A stretch of 64,000 nt of DNA from an uncultured Erysipelotrichaceae bacterium. Its GTDB lineage: Bacteria; Bacillota_I; Bacilli_A; Erysipelotrichales; Erysipelotrichaceae. Below the pieces are notes generated by a model. That model was not told where the DNA came from. It made no database searches and saw only the letters and a list, made by a program, of their open reading frames with translations. The stretch spans positions 52,689 through 116,688 of the forward strand of contig CAKVAL010000003.1 of assembly GCA_934725085.1 (NCBI GenBank), given 5' to 3'. Both the position numbers and the translations under genes were made by a program. Positions 37,080 to 46,050 of the stretch are shown one piece after another. Position 1 is the stretch's first letter; each line of letters opens with the position of its first letter.

Positions 37080-37568
37080 ATGAGAGTCGCAATTATTATG
37101 GGTTCAACTAGTGATTTAGCTAAGGTTGAACCAGCAATCACAATTTTAAAAGAATGGGGTGTACAAACAGATGTTAGATGTTTAAGTGCTCACCGTGCAC
37201 ATGAGGCTTTAAGTGAATTTGTAAGTGAATGTAACCAAAATGATACTGAAGTTATCATCTGTGCAGCAGGTATGGCAGCAGCTTTGCCAGGTGTGGTAGC
37301 AGCTCAAACAGTTATTCCAGTAATTGGAGTGCCACTAAGTGCAAGTGTCTTGGATGGCATGGACGCTCTTATGTCGATTGTCCAAATGCCTCCATCAATT
37401 CCAGTGGCAACAGTTGGCATCAATGGTGCTAAAAATGCTGCTTGGTTAGCGCTTAATATTATTGGTAATAAACATAATGATATTAGAGAAAAGTTAATTG
37501 CTTATAGAAAAAAGTTGGCTGAAGAAGCAACTAAGACAAATGAAGAAATAATTGAGAAATATAAATAG
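37080..37568 (+). CDS. purE: 5-(carboxyamino)imidazole ribonucleotide mutase
   Basis: 162 residues. PurE converts N5-CAIR (or AIR plus CO2, in class II) to CAIR. The signature IIMGSTSDLAKVEPA and catalytic His in LSAHRAH are present. The loop that reads GAGGAAHLPG in class I enzymes is AAGMAAALPG here, losing the second conserved His; no purK gene is in the cluster. Start ATG 37080, nine bases after the fhs stop, with AAAGGAGAAG. Confidence 0.93.
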   Translation: MRVAIIMGSTSDLAKVEPAITILKEWGVQTDVRCLSAHRAHEALSEFVSECNQNDTEVIICAAGMAAALPGVVAAQTVIPVIGVPLSASVLDGMDALMSIVQMPPSIPVATVGINGAKNAAWLALNIIGNKHNDIREKLIAYRKKLAEEATKTNEEIIEKYK

Positions 37569-37585
37569 GAAAGGAATTTATTTAA

Positions 37586-38617
37586 ATGAGCCAAAAATAT
37601 AGAGAAGCTGGAGTAGATTTAGAAGCAGGATATGAGAGTGTTAGATTAATCAAATCACATGTTGCTCGTACAAAAGTAAAGGGTGCTGTTGATTCAATTG
37701 GTGCCTTTGGTGGTATGTTCGATCTTTCATTATTAGGCATGAAAGAACCTGTATTAGTATCAGGTACTGATGGTGTTGGTACTAAATTGATGTTAGCGTT
37801 CGAGTGTGATAAGCACGATACTATCGGTATTGATGCTGTTGCGATGTGTGTTAATGATGTTTTAGTACAAGGTGCTATGCCAATCTTTTTCTTAGATTAT
37901 CTCGCAGTTGGTAAAAACACACCAACAAAGATTGAACAATTAGTTAAGGGCGTAGCTGATGGTTGTGTACAAGCTGAATGTGCTCTAATCGGTGGTGAAA
38001 CAGCTGAAATGCCTGATATGTATGATGTAAATCATTATGATATCGCCGGTTTCTGTGTAGGTGCGGTTGAAAAATCTAAATTATTAGATGGCCAAAATAT
38101 CGCTCCTGGTCAAGTATTAGTAGCGCTACCTTCAAGTGGCTGTCATTCTAATGGTTTCTCTTTAGTTCGTAAGGTATTAATTAAGGATGCTAAGCTTGAT
38201 TTAAATGAATACTATGAGGAATTTGGTAAGACACTTGGTGAAGAACTATTAACTCCTACTAAGATTTATGTTAAGGCTATTAAGCACTTATTAAATAATA
38301 ATGTTGACATCAAGGGTATGTCACATATTACAGGTGGTGGTTTCTATGAGAATCTACCAAGAATGTTAAAGGAAGGCCAAGGTGTTAAGATTGATACTAC
38401 ATCTTTCCCTAGACCTAAAATCTTTGATTTAATTGCTGAAAAGGGCGGGATTGAAGAAAAAGAAATGTATAACGTATTTAATATGGGTGTTGGCTTTGTG
38501 ATGGCATTAGATCAAAGTGATGTTGATACCGTTTTATCTTTATTAAAAGATATTAATGAAGAAGCTTATGTTATTGGTGAAGTTACTGATAAAGAGGGTG
38601 TTGAATTAACATGGTAA
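37586..38617 (+). CDS. purM: Phosphoribosylformylglycinamidine cyclo-ligase
   Basis: 343 residues. AIR synthetase, closing the imidazole ring with ATP. It shows the PurM family motifs KYREAGVDLEAG at the start, GTDGVGTKLMLAF, DAVAMCVNDVLVQGA, FLDYLA, GGETAEMPDMY, LPSSGCHSNGFSLVRK and GMSHITGGGFYENLPR. AGGAAAGGAA precedes the ATG. Overlaps purN by 7 bases. Confidence 0.97.
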   Translation: MSQKYREAGVDLEAGYESVRLIKSHVARTKVKGAVDSIGAFGGMFDLSLLGMKEPVLVSGTDGVGTKLMLAFECDKHDTIGIDAVAMCVNDVLVQGAMPIFFLDYLAVGKNTPTKIEQLVKGVADGCVQAECALIGGETAEMPDMYDVNHYDIAGFCVGAVEKSKLLDGQNIAPGQVLVALPSSGCHSNGFSLVRKVLIKDAKLDLNEYYEEFGKTLGEELLTPTKIYVKAIKHLLNNNVDIKGMSHITGGGFYENLPRMLKEGQGVKIDTTSFPRPKIFDLIAEKGGIEEKEMYNVFNMGVGFVMALDQSDVDTVLSLLKDINEEAYVIGEVTDKEGVELTW

Positions 38618-39201
38618 AAGTAGCGGTATTAGTATCAGGTGGTGGTACTAATTTACAAGCTTTAATGGATGAGTTTAATTTAGGAACTATTAATGGTGAG
38701 ATTAAACTTGTTATTTCTAATCGTAAGAATGCTTATGGCCTTGTAAGAGCTCAAAATGCTGGTATCAAGAACATGTGCATCAAAGACCAAGACGAACTTT
38801 TAAAGACACTAAAAGAAGAAGGAATTGAACTTATTGTCTTAGCTGGTTATCTTGCGATTATTAGTGATGAATTAATTAAAGAATATGAAAATCGCATTAT
38901 CAATATTCATCCATCTTTAATCCCATCATTCTGTGGCATGGGCTATTATGGTCTACATGTCCATGAAGCAGCCTTTAAAAGAGGCGTTAAGGTAAGTGGG
39001 GCAACTGTTCATTTTGTAAGTAGTACAGTTGATGGAGGACCAATTATCATTCAAAAGAGTATTGATGTTTCAAATGCCAAGTCCCCAGAAGAGATGCAAC
39101 AAATCGTTTTAACGGTTGAACATCAAATCTTAAAAGAAGCGGTTAGATTATATTGTGATAATAAATTAGAAGTAGTAGGCGAAAGGGTAAATATTAAATG
39201 A
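38611..39201 (+). CDS. purN: Phosphoribosylglycinamide formyltransferase
   Basis: 196 residues. Uses 10-formyl-THF to formylate GAR. VLVSGGGTNLQALMD binds phosphate; the catalytic triad is visible as Asn and His in INIHPSLIPSF and Asp in VDGGPII. One difference from textbook PurN is the segment after HPSLIPSF, CGMGYYGLHVHEAA in place of 'kG.hah..al.ag'. Overlaps purH by 4 bases. Confidence 0.95.
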   Translation: MVKVAVLVSGGGTNLQALMDEFNLGTINGEIKLVISNRKNAYGLVRAQNAGIKNMCIKDQDELLKTLKEEGIELIVLAGYLAIISDELIKEYENRIINIHPSLIPSFCGMGYYGLHVHEAAFKRGVKVSGATVHFVSSTVDGGPIIIQKSIDVSNAKSPEEMQQIVLTVEHQILKEAVRLYCDNKLEVVGERVNIK

Positions 39202-40721
39202 GAAGAGCTTTAGTTTCAGTTACTGATAAAACTGGTATTGTTGAATTTTGTAAGGGCCTAGAAGCGTTAGATTTTGAAATCGTATCAACAGGTGGTACTT
39301 TAAAGAAACTTCAAGAAGAAGGCGTTAAGGCTATTGCGATTGATGATGTAACAGGATTCCCTGAAATCTTAGATGGTCGTGTTAAGACTTTACATCCTAT
39401 GGTTCATGGCGGCTTGTTATTTAGAAGAGATGTAGAAAGTCATGTTAAGACAGTAAAGGAAATGGGTATTACCCCAATTGACTTGGTTTGTGTTAATTTA
39501 TATGAATTTGAAAAAGCTCTAAAGGCTCATAAACCAATGGAAGATATGATTGAAAATATCGATATTGGTGGTCCTTCTATGATTAGAAGTGCAGCTAAAA
39601 ACTTTAAGGACGTTTTAATTGTTACTAAGGTTGAAGACTATGGCAATGTATTAGATGCCATTAAAAATGGAACTGATGATTATGATTTTAGATTAAATCT
39701 TGCTTATAAGGCCTATACAACAACAGGTGCTTATGATGCGATGATTTCAAGATATTTCGCAAGTGTTTGTCATGATGATTTCCCTGAAACATTGAACTTA
39801 TCTTTCAAGAAGGTTGAACACTTAAGATATGGTGAAAACTCACAGCAAGCAGCTAATAAGTATAGAGATACATATGTTGAACATACTTTATTAGATTATG
39901 AACAACTTCATGGTAAGGAAATCTCATTCAATAATGTCAATGACCTTTATGGTGCGGTAGCTTGCGTTAGAGAATTTGGTGATCAAATTGTAACTGCTGC
40001 CATTAAGCATTCTACTCCATGTGGCGTAGCAATCGGTAAGAGTGGCTTTGAATCATATACCAAGGCTTATGAGGCTGATCCTCAATCAATCTTTGGTGGT
40101 ATTGTAGCTTGTAACTATAAGGTTGATAAGGCTACTGCCGAGAAGATGCATTCTATTTTCTTAGAGATTGTTGCAGCTCCTGACTTTGATGATGATGCCT
40201 TGGAAATCTTAAAGGGTAAGAAAAATCTACGTATTCTAAAACTAAAGAATTTAGATGCTAGAGATGCAAAGTATGATATTAAGTACTTAGAGGGTAATGT
40301 TCTAGTACAAGAATTAAATACTAAGATGTTTGATGAATTAAAGGTTGTTACTAATGCTAAACCAAATGAACAACAACTATCAGACATGGAATTTGGTATG
40401 CGTGTAGTTAAATATGTTAAATCAAATGCCATTTGTATCGTTAAAGATGGTGTAACACTAGCTATTGGTGGAGGCCAAACAAGTAGAGTGTGGGCCTTAG
40501 AAAATGCCATCCATAATAATCCTGATAAGGACTTTAATGGTGCAGTACTTGCAAGTGATGCTTTCTTCCCATTTGATGATTGTGTACAAACTGCAGCTGA
40601 TGCAGGTATTAAAGCTATTATCCAACCGGGTGGCAGTGTAAGAGACCAAGACAGTATTGACTTATGTAATAAATTAAATATCCCTATGGTATTTAGTGGT
40701 TATCGTCATTTCAGACATTAA
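39198..40721 (+). CDS. purH: Bifunctional AICAR transformylase / IMP cyclohydrolase
   Basis: 507 residues. Last two steps to IMP. N-terminal IMP cyclohydrolase: ALVSVTDKTGIVEF, STGGTLKKL, GRVKTLHPMVHGGLL. C-terminal AICAR transformylase: LRYGENSQQAA, catalytic Lys-His in AAIKHSTPCGVA, NPDKDFNGAVLASDAFFPF shown by ASDAFFPFDD, and IIQPGGSVRD at the end. Its AICAR substrate (ZMP) is the ligand class sensed by the riboswitch upstream. Confidence 0.97.
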   Translation: MRRALVSVTDKTGIVEFCKGLEALDFEIVSTGGTLKKLQEEGVKAIAIDDVTGFPEILDGRVKTLHPMVHGGLLFRRDVESHVKTVKEMGITPIDLVCVNLYEFEKALKAHKPMEDMIENIDIGGPSMIRSAAKNFKDVLIVTKVEDYGNVLDAIKNGTDDYDFRLNLAYKAYTTTGAYDAMISRYFASVCHDDFPETLNLSFKKVEHLRYGENSQQAANKYRDTYVEHTLLDYEQLHGKEISFNNVNDLYGAVACVREFGDQIVTAAIKHSTPCGVAIGKSGFESYTKAYEADPQSIFGGIVACNYKVDKATAEKMHSIFLEIVAAPDFDDDALEILKGKKNLRILKLKNLDARDAKYDIKYLEGNVLVQELNTKMFDELKVVTNAKPNEQQLSDMEFGMRVVKYVKSNAICIVKDGVTLAIGGGQTSRVWALENAIHNNPDKDFNGAVLASDAFFPFDDCVQTAADAGIKAIIQPGGSVRDQDSIDLCNKLNIPMVFSGYRHFRH

Positions 40722-40732
40722 TAGGTGAATTT

Positions 40733-41983
40733 ATGAAAGTGTTAGTTATTGGAAGTGGTGGTAGAGAAGCTGCTATCACTTATGCATTAAATAAATCGGA
40801 AAAAGTAGATGAATTATATTGCCTACCAGGTAATCCTGGTATGGGTGAAATAGCTACTTTAATTGAAGGAAGTGTTGAAGACTTAGATTTTATCCTAAAG
40901 ACAGTTAAAGATTTAAATATTGGCTTTACGGTCATTGGACCTGAAGTTCCTTTATGCATGGGACTTGCTGACTTGCTTGAAAGTCATGGTCACAAGGTCT
41001 TTGGTCCTACTAAAGTAGCTGCTAATTTAGAGGGATCAAAAGCCTTCTCTAAAGACTTTATGAAGCGTCATAATATTCCTACTGCTGAGTATGTAGAGGT
41101 GAATGATTATGAAAGTGGGCTTGAATCTTTAAAAGATTTTACATACCCACTAGTTATCAAAGCTGATGGTTTGGCTGCTGGTAAGGGTGTTGTGATTTGT
41201 GAAGATGAAAAAATGGCTTTAAAGACTTTGAAAGAATTCATGTTGGATGGTGCTTTAAATAATGCGGGCTCAAAACTTGTTATTGAAGAATTCTTAAAGG
41301 GTTTTGAATGTTCTTTATTATGTTTTACAGATGGTGAAACCATTATTCCTATGCCTACTGTTAAGGATCATAAACAAATTTATGACAACAACAAGGGTCC
41401 TAATACTGGTGGTATGGGTACTGTTTCTCCAAATCCATTTATGCCTAACTTCGATGATGAAATGTTAGATTCTATCTTAAAGCCATTTATTAAGGGTTTA
41501 AAAGAAGATAAGATTGATTATCGTGGCGTTATCTTTATCGGTTTGATGATCGATAATAACAAGGCTAAGGTACTTGAATTCAATGTACGCTTTGGTGATC
41601 CAGAAACTCAATCAATTATGTTAAGACTTGAAAGTGACTTGTTTGACATTATGTATGCAACAAGTACTAAGAACCTAAAGGATATTAGTGTTAAGTGGAA
41701 TGATGATACTGTTTGTACCCTTGTACTAGCTAGTCAAGGTTATCCTAACTCGTATCCTAAGGGCTTAGAAATTAAGAATTTAGATAAGCTTGATGATGAT
41801 ATTGTTGTTTTCCATGCAGGAACTAAGATTGTAGATAATAAGCTAGTGACAAATGGTGGCCGTGTCTTAAATGTTTGTGCTAAGGGCAACAACTTAGAAG
41901 AGGCACGTGCTAAAGTTTATAAAGCAGCTGAAATAATTGATTTTGAAGGTAAGTATTACCGTAAAGATATTGGTTTAAATTAG
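40733..41983 (+). CDS. purD: Phosphoribosylamine-glycine ligase
   Basis: 416 residues, ATP-grasp enzyme that makes GAR. Motifs: VLVIGSGGREAAITYAL, YCLPGNPGM, VVIGPEVPL-type stretch (TVIGPEVPLCMGLAD), KADGLAAGKGVVI, PMPTVKDHKQIYDNNKGPNTGGMGT and EFNVRFGDPETQ with the Mg ligands. Start ATG 40733 with AGGTGA upstream, 11 bases after purH. Confidence 0.97.
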   Translation: MKVLVIGSGGREAAITYALNKSEKVDELYCLPGNPGMGEIATLIEGSVEDLDFILKTVKDLNIGFTVIGPEVPLCMGLADLLESHGHKVFGPTKVAANLEGSKAFSKDFMKRHNIPTAEYVEVNDYESGLESLKDFTYPLVIKADGLAAGKGVVICEDEKMALKTLKEFMLDGALNNAGSKLVIEEFLKGFECSLLCFTDGETIIPMPTVKDHKQIYDNNKGPNTGGMGTVSPNPFMPNFDDEMLDSILKPFIKGLKEDKIDYRGVIFIGLMIDNNKAKVLEFNVRFGDPETQSIMLRLESDLFDIMYATSTKNLKDISVKWNDDTVCTLVLASQGYPNSYPKGLEIKNLDKLDDDIVVFHAGTKIVDNKLVTNGGRVLNVCAKGNNLEEARAKVYKAAEIIDFEGKYYRKDIGLN

Positions 41984-41992
41984 GGGAGAACT

Positions 41993-44900
41993 ATGAGTAA
42001 AGTATTTCGTATTTATGTAAAAAAACGTAAAGAGTTTGCGGTTGAAGCTAAGGAGGTCTTAGAAAACTTAAGAGTTCAACTAAAACTTGATAATTTAAAA
42101 GATCTTAGCATCATTAATCGTTATGATGTCGAGGGTGTTAGTGAAGAAGTATTAAAGACTGGTATTAACACTATCCTTAGTGAACCAATGGTTGATGATG
42201 TTTATATGGAAGAATATCCTAGTGTTGGCGCTACTTTTGCGATTGAATTCTTGCCTGGTCAATATGACCAAAGAGCAGACGCTTGTGAACAATGTTTCTC
42301 TATTTTAACAGGCGCTAATGATGTTAAGGTAAAGTGTGCTAAGCTTTATGATGTTGTTGGCGAAGATTTAGATTTAGATAAAATCCAAAAGTTCTTAATC
42401 AATCCAGTTGACCAAAGACTTGCTAGTTTAGATAAGCCACTTAGCTTAAAAGACGGAGAAGTTGATATTCCTTTAGTACCTATCATTTCTGGTTTTATTA
42501 ACTTCTCTGATGAAGAATTAAAAGAATATATCAAAGTAAATGGTATGGCTATGAACTTTGATGATTTAAAGATTTCTCAAAAATATTTTAGAGACGAGGA
42601 GCATCGTGATCCTACAGAGACTGAATTAAAAGTATTGGATACTTATTGGTCAGATCATTGTCGTCATACAACTTTCGCGACTATTATTGATGATATTGAG
42701 ATTGAAAATGGCACTTTTAAAGAGATTCTAGAGAAGGATATTGAAAACTATAAGAGTTCTAGACATCTTGTTTATGGTGTAGATACTAAACGTCCTTTGA
42801 CTTTAATGGACTTGGCTACTATTTCTATGAAAGAACTTAGAAAGGCTGGTTACTTAGAGGATTTAGAAGTTTCTAAGGAAATCAACGCTTGTAGCGTGGA
42901 ATTAACAGTTCATACAAGTGAAGGTGATGAAAACTGGTTGTTGATGTTTAAGAATGAAACTCATAACCATCCAACTGAAATTGAACCATTTGGTGGTGCT
43001 GCTACATGTTTAGGTGGTGCTATTAGAGATCCATTATCTGGAAGAGCTTATGTGTATCAATCAATGAGAATTACAGGATCTGGCGATCCTCGTACACCTC
43101 TTGATCAAACATTAAAGGGTAAATTGCCTCAAAGAAAGATTACAAGAGAAGCAGCTCATGGTTTCTCTTCTTATGGTAACCAAATTGGTTTAACAACAGG
43201 TTATGTTCATGAAGTATATGATGAAGGCTATGTAGCAAAAAGAATGGAACTTGGTGCTGTTGTGGCAGCTGCACCAAAGGCTCAAGTTAAGCGTTTAGAA
43301 CCTGAAAAAGGACAAATCGTATTACTAATTGGCGGTAGAACTGGTAGAGATGGTATTGGTGGTGCTACCGGTTCATCTAAGTCTCATGAATTAAAGACAA
43401 CAACTACTGCTGGTGCTGAGGTTCAAAAGGGTAATCCAGTAGAAGAGAGAAAGATTCAAAGATTATTTAGAAATCCTAAAGTATCTGAAAAGATTGTTAG
43501 ATGTAACGATTTTGGTGCAGGTGGCGTTTGTGTTGCGGTTGGTGAATTAGCTGATGGCTTAGATATCAATTTAGATGCTGTATTAAAGAAATATGAGGGT
43601 TTAACTGGTACTGAATTAGCGATTTCTGAATCACAAGAAAGAATGGCTATTGTCATTAATGAATGTGACAAAGATGAGATTGTTAAAGAATGTCACAATG
43701 AGAACTTAGAGGTTGTTAAGGTGGCTACTGTTACTGATGATAATCGTCTAGTTATGCATTATTTAGGTCAAACAGTTGTCGATATTGATAGACATTTCTT
43801 AGATAAAAATGGTGCTAGTAGACATCAAAGTATTCATGTAAGTCTACCTAATTTTGATAAGAATGTATTTGAAAATGAAGTAAGGGATAGCTTTAAAGAT
43901 ACATCTTTAAATATTTTAAGTAACTTAAACGTATGTTCACAAAAGGGTCTAGTTGAAAGATTTGACTCTTCAATTGGTAATGGTACTGTATTATCTCCAT
44001 ATGGCGGTAAGACTTTAAGAACCGAGACTGAAGGCATGTGTGCTTTAATTCCAGTACAAGGCAGGGAAACAACAACTTGTTCAATGATGGCTTATGGATA
44101 TAATCCTAAGATTTCTAAGTGGTCTCCATATCATGGTGCTATTTATGCGATAATCGAATCACTTTCAAAGATTGTCGCAATGGGTGGTAATTATCATACT
44201 GTTAGATTCTCTTTCCAAGAATTCTTTGAAAAGTTATTAACAGATCCAAAACGTTGGGGTAAACCATTTAGTGCTTTGTTAGGTGCATATCGTGTTCAAA
44301 GTGCCTTAAAGTTAGCTTCTATTGGTGGTAAGGACTCTATGTCTGGTTCTTTTGAAGACTTAGATGTGCCTCCTACTCTTGTTTCTTTTGCGATTACAGG
44401 AGCTGATGTTAAGGATGTGATTAGTCCTGAATTAAAGAGTGCTAATCATAAACTATATGAATTTGTTTTACCGAAGGATGAATTTTCTATCTATGATTTT
44501 GACAAGTTACAAGAAATCTATGACGTAATCATGAAACTAAATGCTGATAAGAAGATCTATAGTGCTTATACTGTTAAGGATGGTGGTATCTTAGAAGCTG
44601 TTTATAAGATGGCTTTCGGTAATAATGTTGGTGTTAAGTTAAATGATGAATTAAGTCTAAAGGATTTAACTAATAAGGATTATGGTAATATCATCGTTGA
44701 AGTTGATGATTTAGCTTGTGAATATGCAAGACTTGTTGGTGAGACTGTTATTGAACCTACTATTTCATATTTAGGTGAAACAGTAAGTCTAGATGAGGCA
44801 TATAAGGCACATACTTCAACACTTGAGGAAATTTTCCCTACATCTAAGAAGGCTTTAACTGATGAAGTTAGAGTTGGTAACTGTGATGAAAGAGGAATCA

Positions 44901-45721
44901 TGCATGCATCAAAGGTTTATGATGAAGTAAAAGTTACTATTCCTGTTTTCCCTGGTACTAACTGTGAATATGATTCTAAGCGTGCTTTCGAGAAAGCTGG
45001 TGCTAAGGTAGAACTAGTGTTAATTAGAAATAAGACTGCTGAAGATATCAAAAAGTCTATTGATGAATTAGAAAAGGCAATTAGAAGTTCCCAAATCGTG
45101 ATGCTTCCAGGTGGCTTTAGTGCCGGTGATGAACCAGAGGGTTCTGGTAAGTTTATCGCTACTGTATTAAGAAATGCAAAATTAAAGGCCGCTATTGATG
45201 ATTTATTAGATAATCGTGAAGGTTTGATGATTGGTATCTGTAATGGTTTCCAAGCTTTAATTAAGTTAGGCTTATTGCCTGATGGTCATATCAAAGAGAT
45301 GAGTGATGATGATGCAACGTTGACATTTAATACAATTGGACGTCACTTATCACAAATGGTAGATACTAGAATCGCTAGTGTTAAGTCTCCTTGGATGGCT
45401 AATGTGAATGTTGGTGATATTCATACAATTCCTATTTCTCATGGTGAGGGTCGTTTTGTGGCTCCTAAGCATGTCTTGGATGAACTTTTCGATAATGGCC
45501 AAGTAATTACTCAATATGTTGATCCTAGTGGTAATGTGACTATGGAATCTCCATATAATCCAAATGGTTCTATGATGGCTATTGAGGGTATCGTATCTAA
45601 GGATGGTAGAGTCTTGGGTAAGATGGGCCATAGTGAAAGACAGGGCGATAATCGTTTCAAGAATATTTATGGTGAGATGGATCAAAAGATTTTTGAAGCA
45701 GGTGTTAAATATTTCAAATAA
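41993..45721 (+). CDS. purL: Phosphoribosylformylglycinamidine synthase, single chain
   Basis: 1242 residues. One chain holds the PurS-like N-terminus, the two PurM-like halves (FKNETHNHPTEIEPFGGAATCLGG; GGKDSMSGSFED) and a C-terminal class I glutaminase (MLPGGFSAGDEPEGSG, catalytic Cys in IGICNGFQALIKLG, then SHGEGRF). The fused form explains the lack of separate purQ and purS. It follows purD by 9 bases with GGGGAG and ends the operon; AACTGTGAATAT-type glutaminase start is FPGTNCEYDS. Confidence 0.96.
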   Translation: MSKVFRIYVKKRKEFAVEAKEVLENLRVQLKLDNLKDLSIINRYDVEGVSEEVLKTGINTILSEPMVDDVYMEEYPSVGATFAIEFLPGQYDQRADACEQCFSILTGANDVKVKCAKLYDVVGEDLDLDKIQKFLINPVDQRLASLDKPLSLKDGEVDIPLVPIISGFINFSDEELKEYIKVNGMAMNFDDLKISQKYFRDEEHRDPTETELKVLDTYWSDHCRHTTFATIIDDIEIENGTFKEILEKDIENYKSSRHLVYGVDTKRPLTLMDLATISMKELRKAGYLEDLEVSKEINACSVELTVHTSEGDENWLLMFKNETHNHPTEIEPFGGAATCLGGAIRDPLSGRAYVYQSMRITGSGDPRTPLDQTLKGKLPQRKITREAAHGFSSYGNQIGLTTGYVHEVYDEGYVAKRMELGAVVAAAPKAQVKRLEPEKGQIVLLIGGRTGRDGIGGATGSSKSHELKTTTTAGAEVQKGNPVEERKIQRLFRNPKVSEKIVRCNDFGAGGVCVAVGELADGLDINLDAVLKKYEGLTGTELAISESQERMAIVINECDKDEIVKECHNENLEVVKVATVTDDNRLVMHYLGQTVVDIDRHFLDKNGASRHQSIHVSLPNFDKNVFENEVRDSFKDTSLNILSNLNVCSQKGLVERFDSSIGNGTVLSPYGGKTLRTETEGMCALIPVQGRETTTCSMMAYGYNPKISKWSPYHGAIYAIIESLSKIVAMGGNYHTVRFSFQEFFEKLLTDPKRWGKPFSALLGAYRVQSALKLASIGGKDSMSGSFEDLDVPPTLVSFAITGADVKDVISPELKSANHKLYEFVLPKDEFSIYDFDKLQEIYDVIMKLNADKKIYSAYTVKDGGILEAVYKMAFGNNVGVKLNDELSLKDLTNKDYGNIIVEVDDLACEYARLVGETVIEPTISYLGETVSLDEAYKAHTSTLEEIFPTSKKALTDEVRVGNCDERGIMHASKVYDEVKVTIPVFPGTNCEYDSKRAFEKAGAKVELVLIRNKTAEDIKKSIDELEKAIRSSQIVMLPGGFSAGDEPEGSGKFIATVLRNAKLKAAIDDLLDNREGLMIGICNGFQALIKLGLLPDGHIKEMSDDDATLTFNTIGRHLSQMVDTRIASVKSPWMANVNVGDIHTIPISHGEGRFVAPKHVLDELFDNGQVITQYVDPSGNVTMESPYNPNGSMMAIEGIVSKDGRVLGKMGHSERQGDNRFKNIYGEMDQKIFEAGVKYFK

Positions 45722-45731
45722 TATATAATGA

Positions 45732-45760
45732 TTAAAGGGCATAGTTGCCCTTTAACTTTT
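45732..45760 (+). terminator. Terminator of the purine operon
   Basis: Ten-base stem TTAAAGGGCA / TGCCCTTTAA (45732-45741, 45746-45755), loop TAGT, then CTTTT. A TATAAT at 45724-45729 just before it could be a promoter for the next two genes, but its start site would lie within the hairpin. Confidence 0.8.
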
Positions 45761-45769
45761 GGAGGAAAC

Positions 45770-46042
45770 ATGCAAAAAGCAATTATAACTGTAGTTGGTA
45801 AGGATAAGGTTGGTATTATTGCCAGCGTTTGTAACTTACTTGCGAAGGAAGATATCAATATTATGGATATTTCACAGACTATTACAAATGAATATTTTAA
45901 TATGATGATGATTGTGAATATCGATAATATGAAGGATGAATTTAGTGTTGTCTTAGAAAAATTAAATGAATTAGGTAAGGAATTGGCATTAGATATCAAG
46001 ATGCAACATGAAGATTTCTTTGATGCGATGCATCGTATTTAG
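45770..46042 (+). CDS. ACT domain-containing protein (UPF0237)
   Basis: 90 residues from ATG 45770, set by GGAGGAAAC just before it; the frame also stays open to 45728 through the terminator. One ACT domain: IITVVGKDKVGIIASVCNLLAKEDINIMDISQT (in part KDKVGIIASV, NIMDISQT) and a second ligand-binding half. ACT domains bind small molecules, often amino acids. It is followed eight bases later by a UPF0210 gene, a pairing seen in many Firmicutes; the ligand is not known. Confidence 0.92.
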   Translation: MQKAIITVVGKDKVGIIASVCNLLAKEDINIMDISQTITNEYFNMMMIVNIDNMKDEFSVVLEKLNELGKELALDIKMQHEDFFDAMHRI

Positions 46043-46050
46043 GTGAATAT

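Noticed and set aside
45724..45729. TATAAT near the purL stop as a leaderless promoter
   Set aside because: The nearest start at that distance is not that of a recognisable gene; the ACT gene start at 45770 has a strong Shine-Dalgarno.
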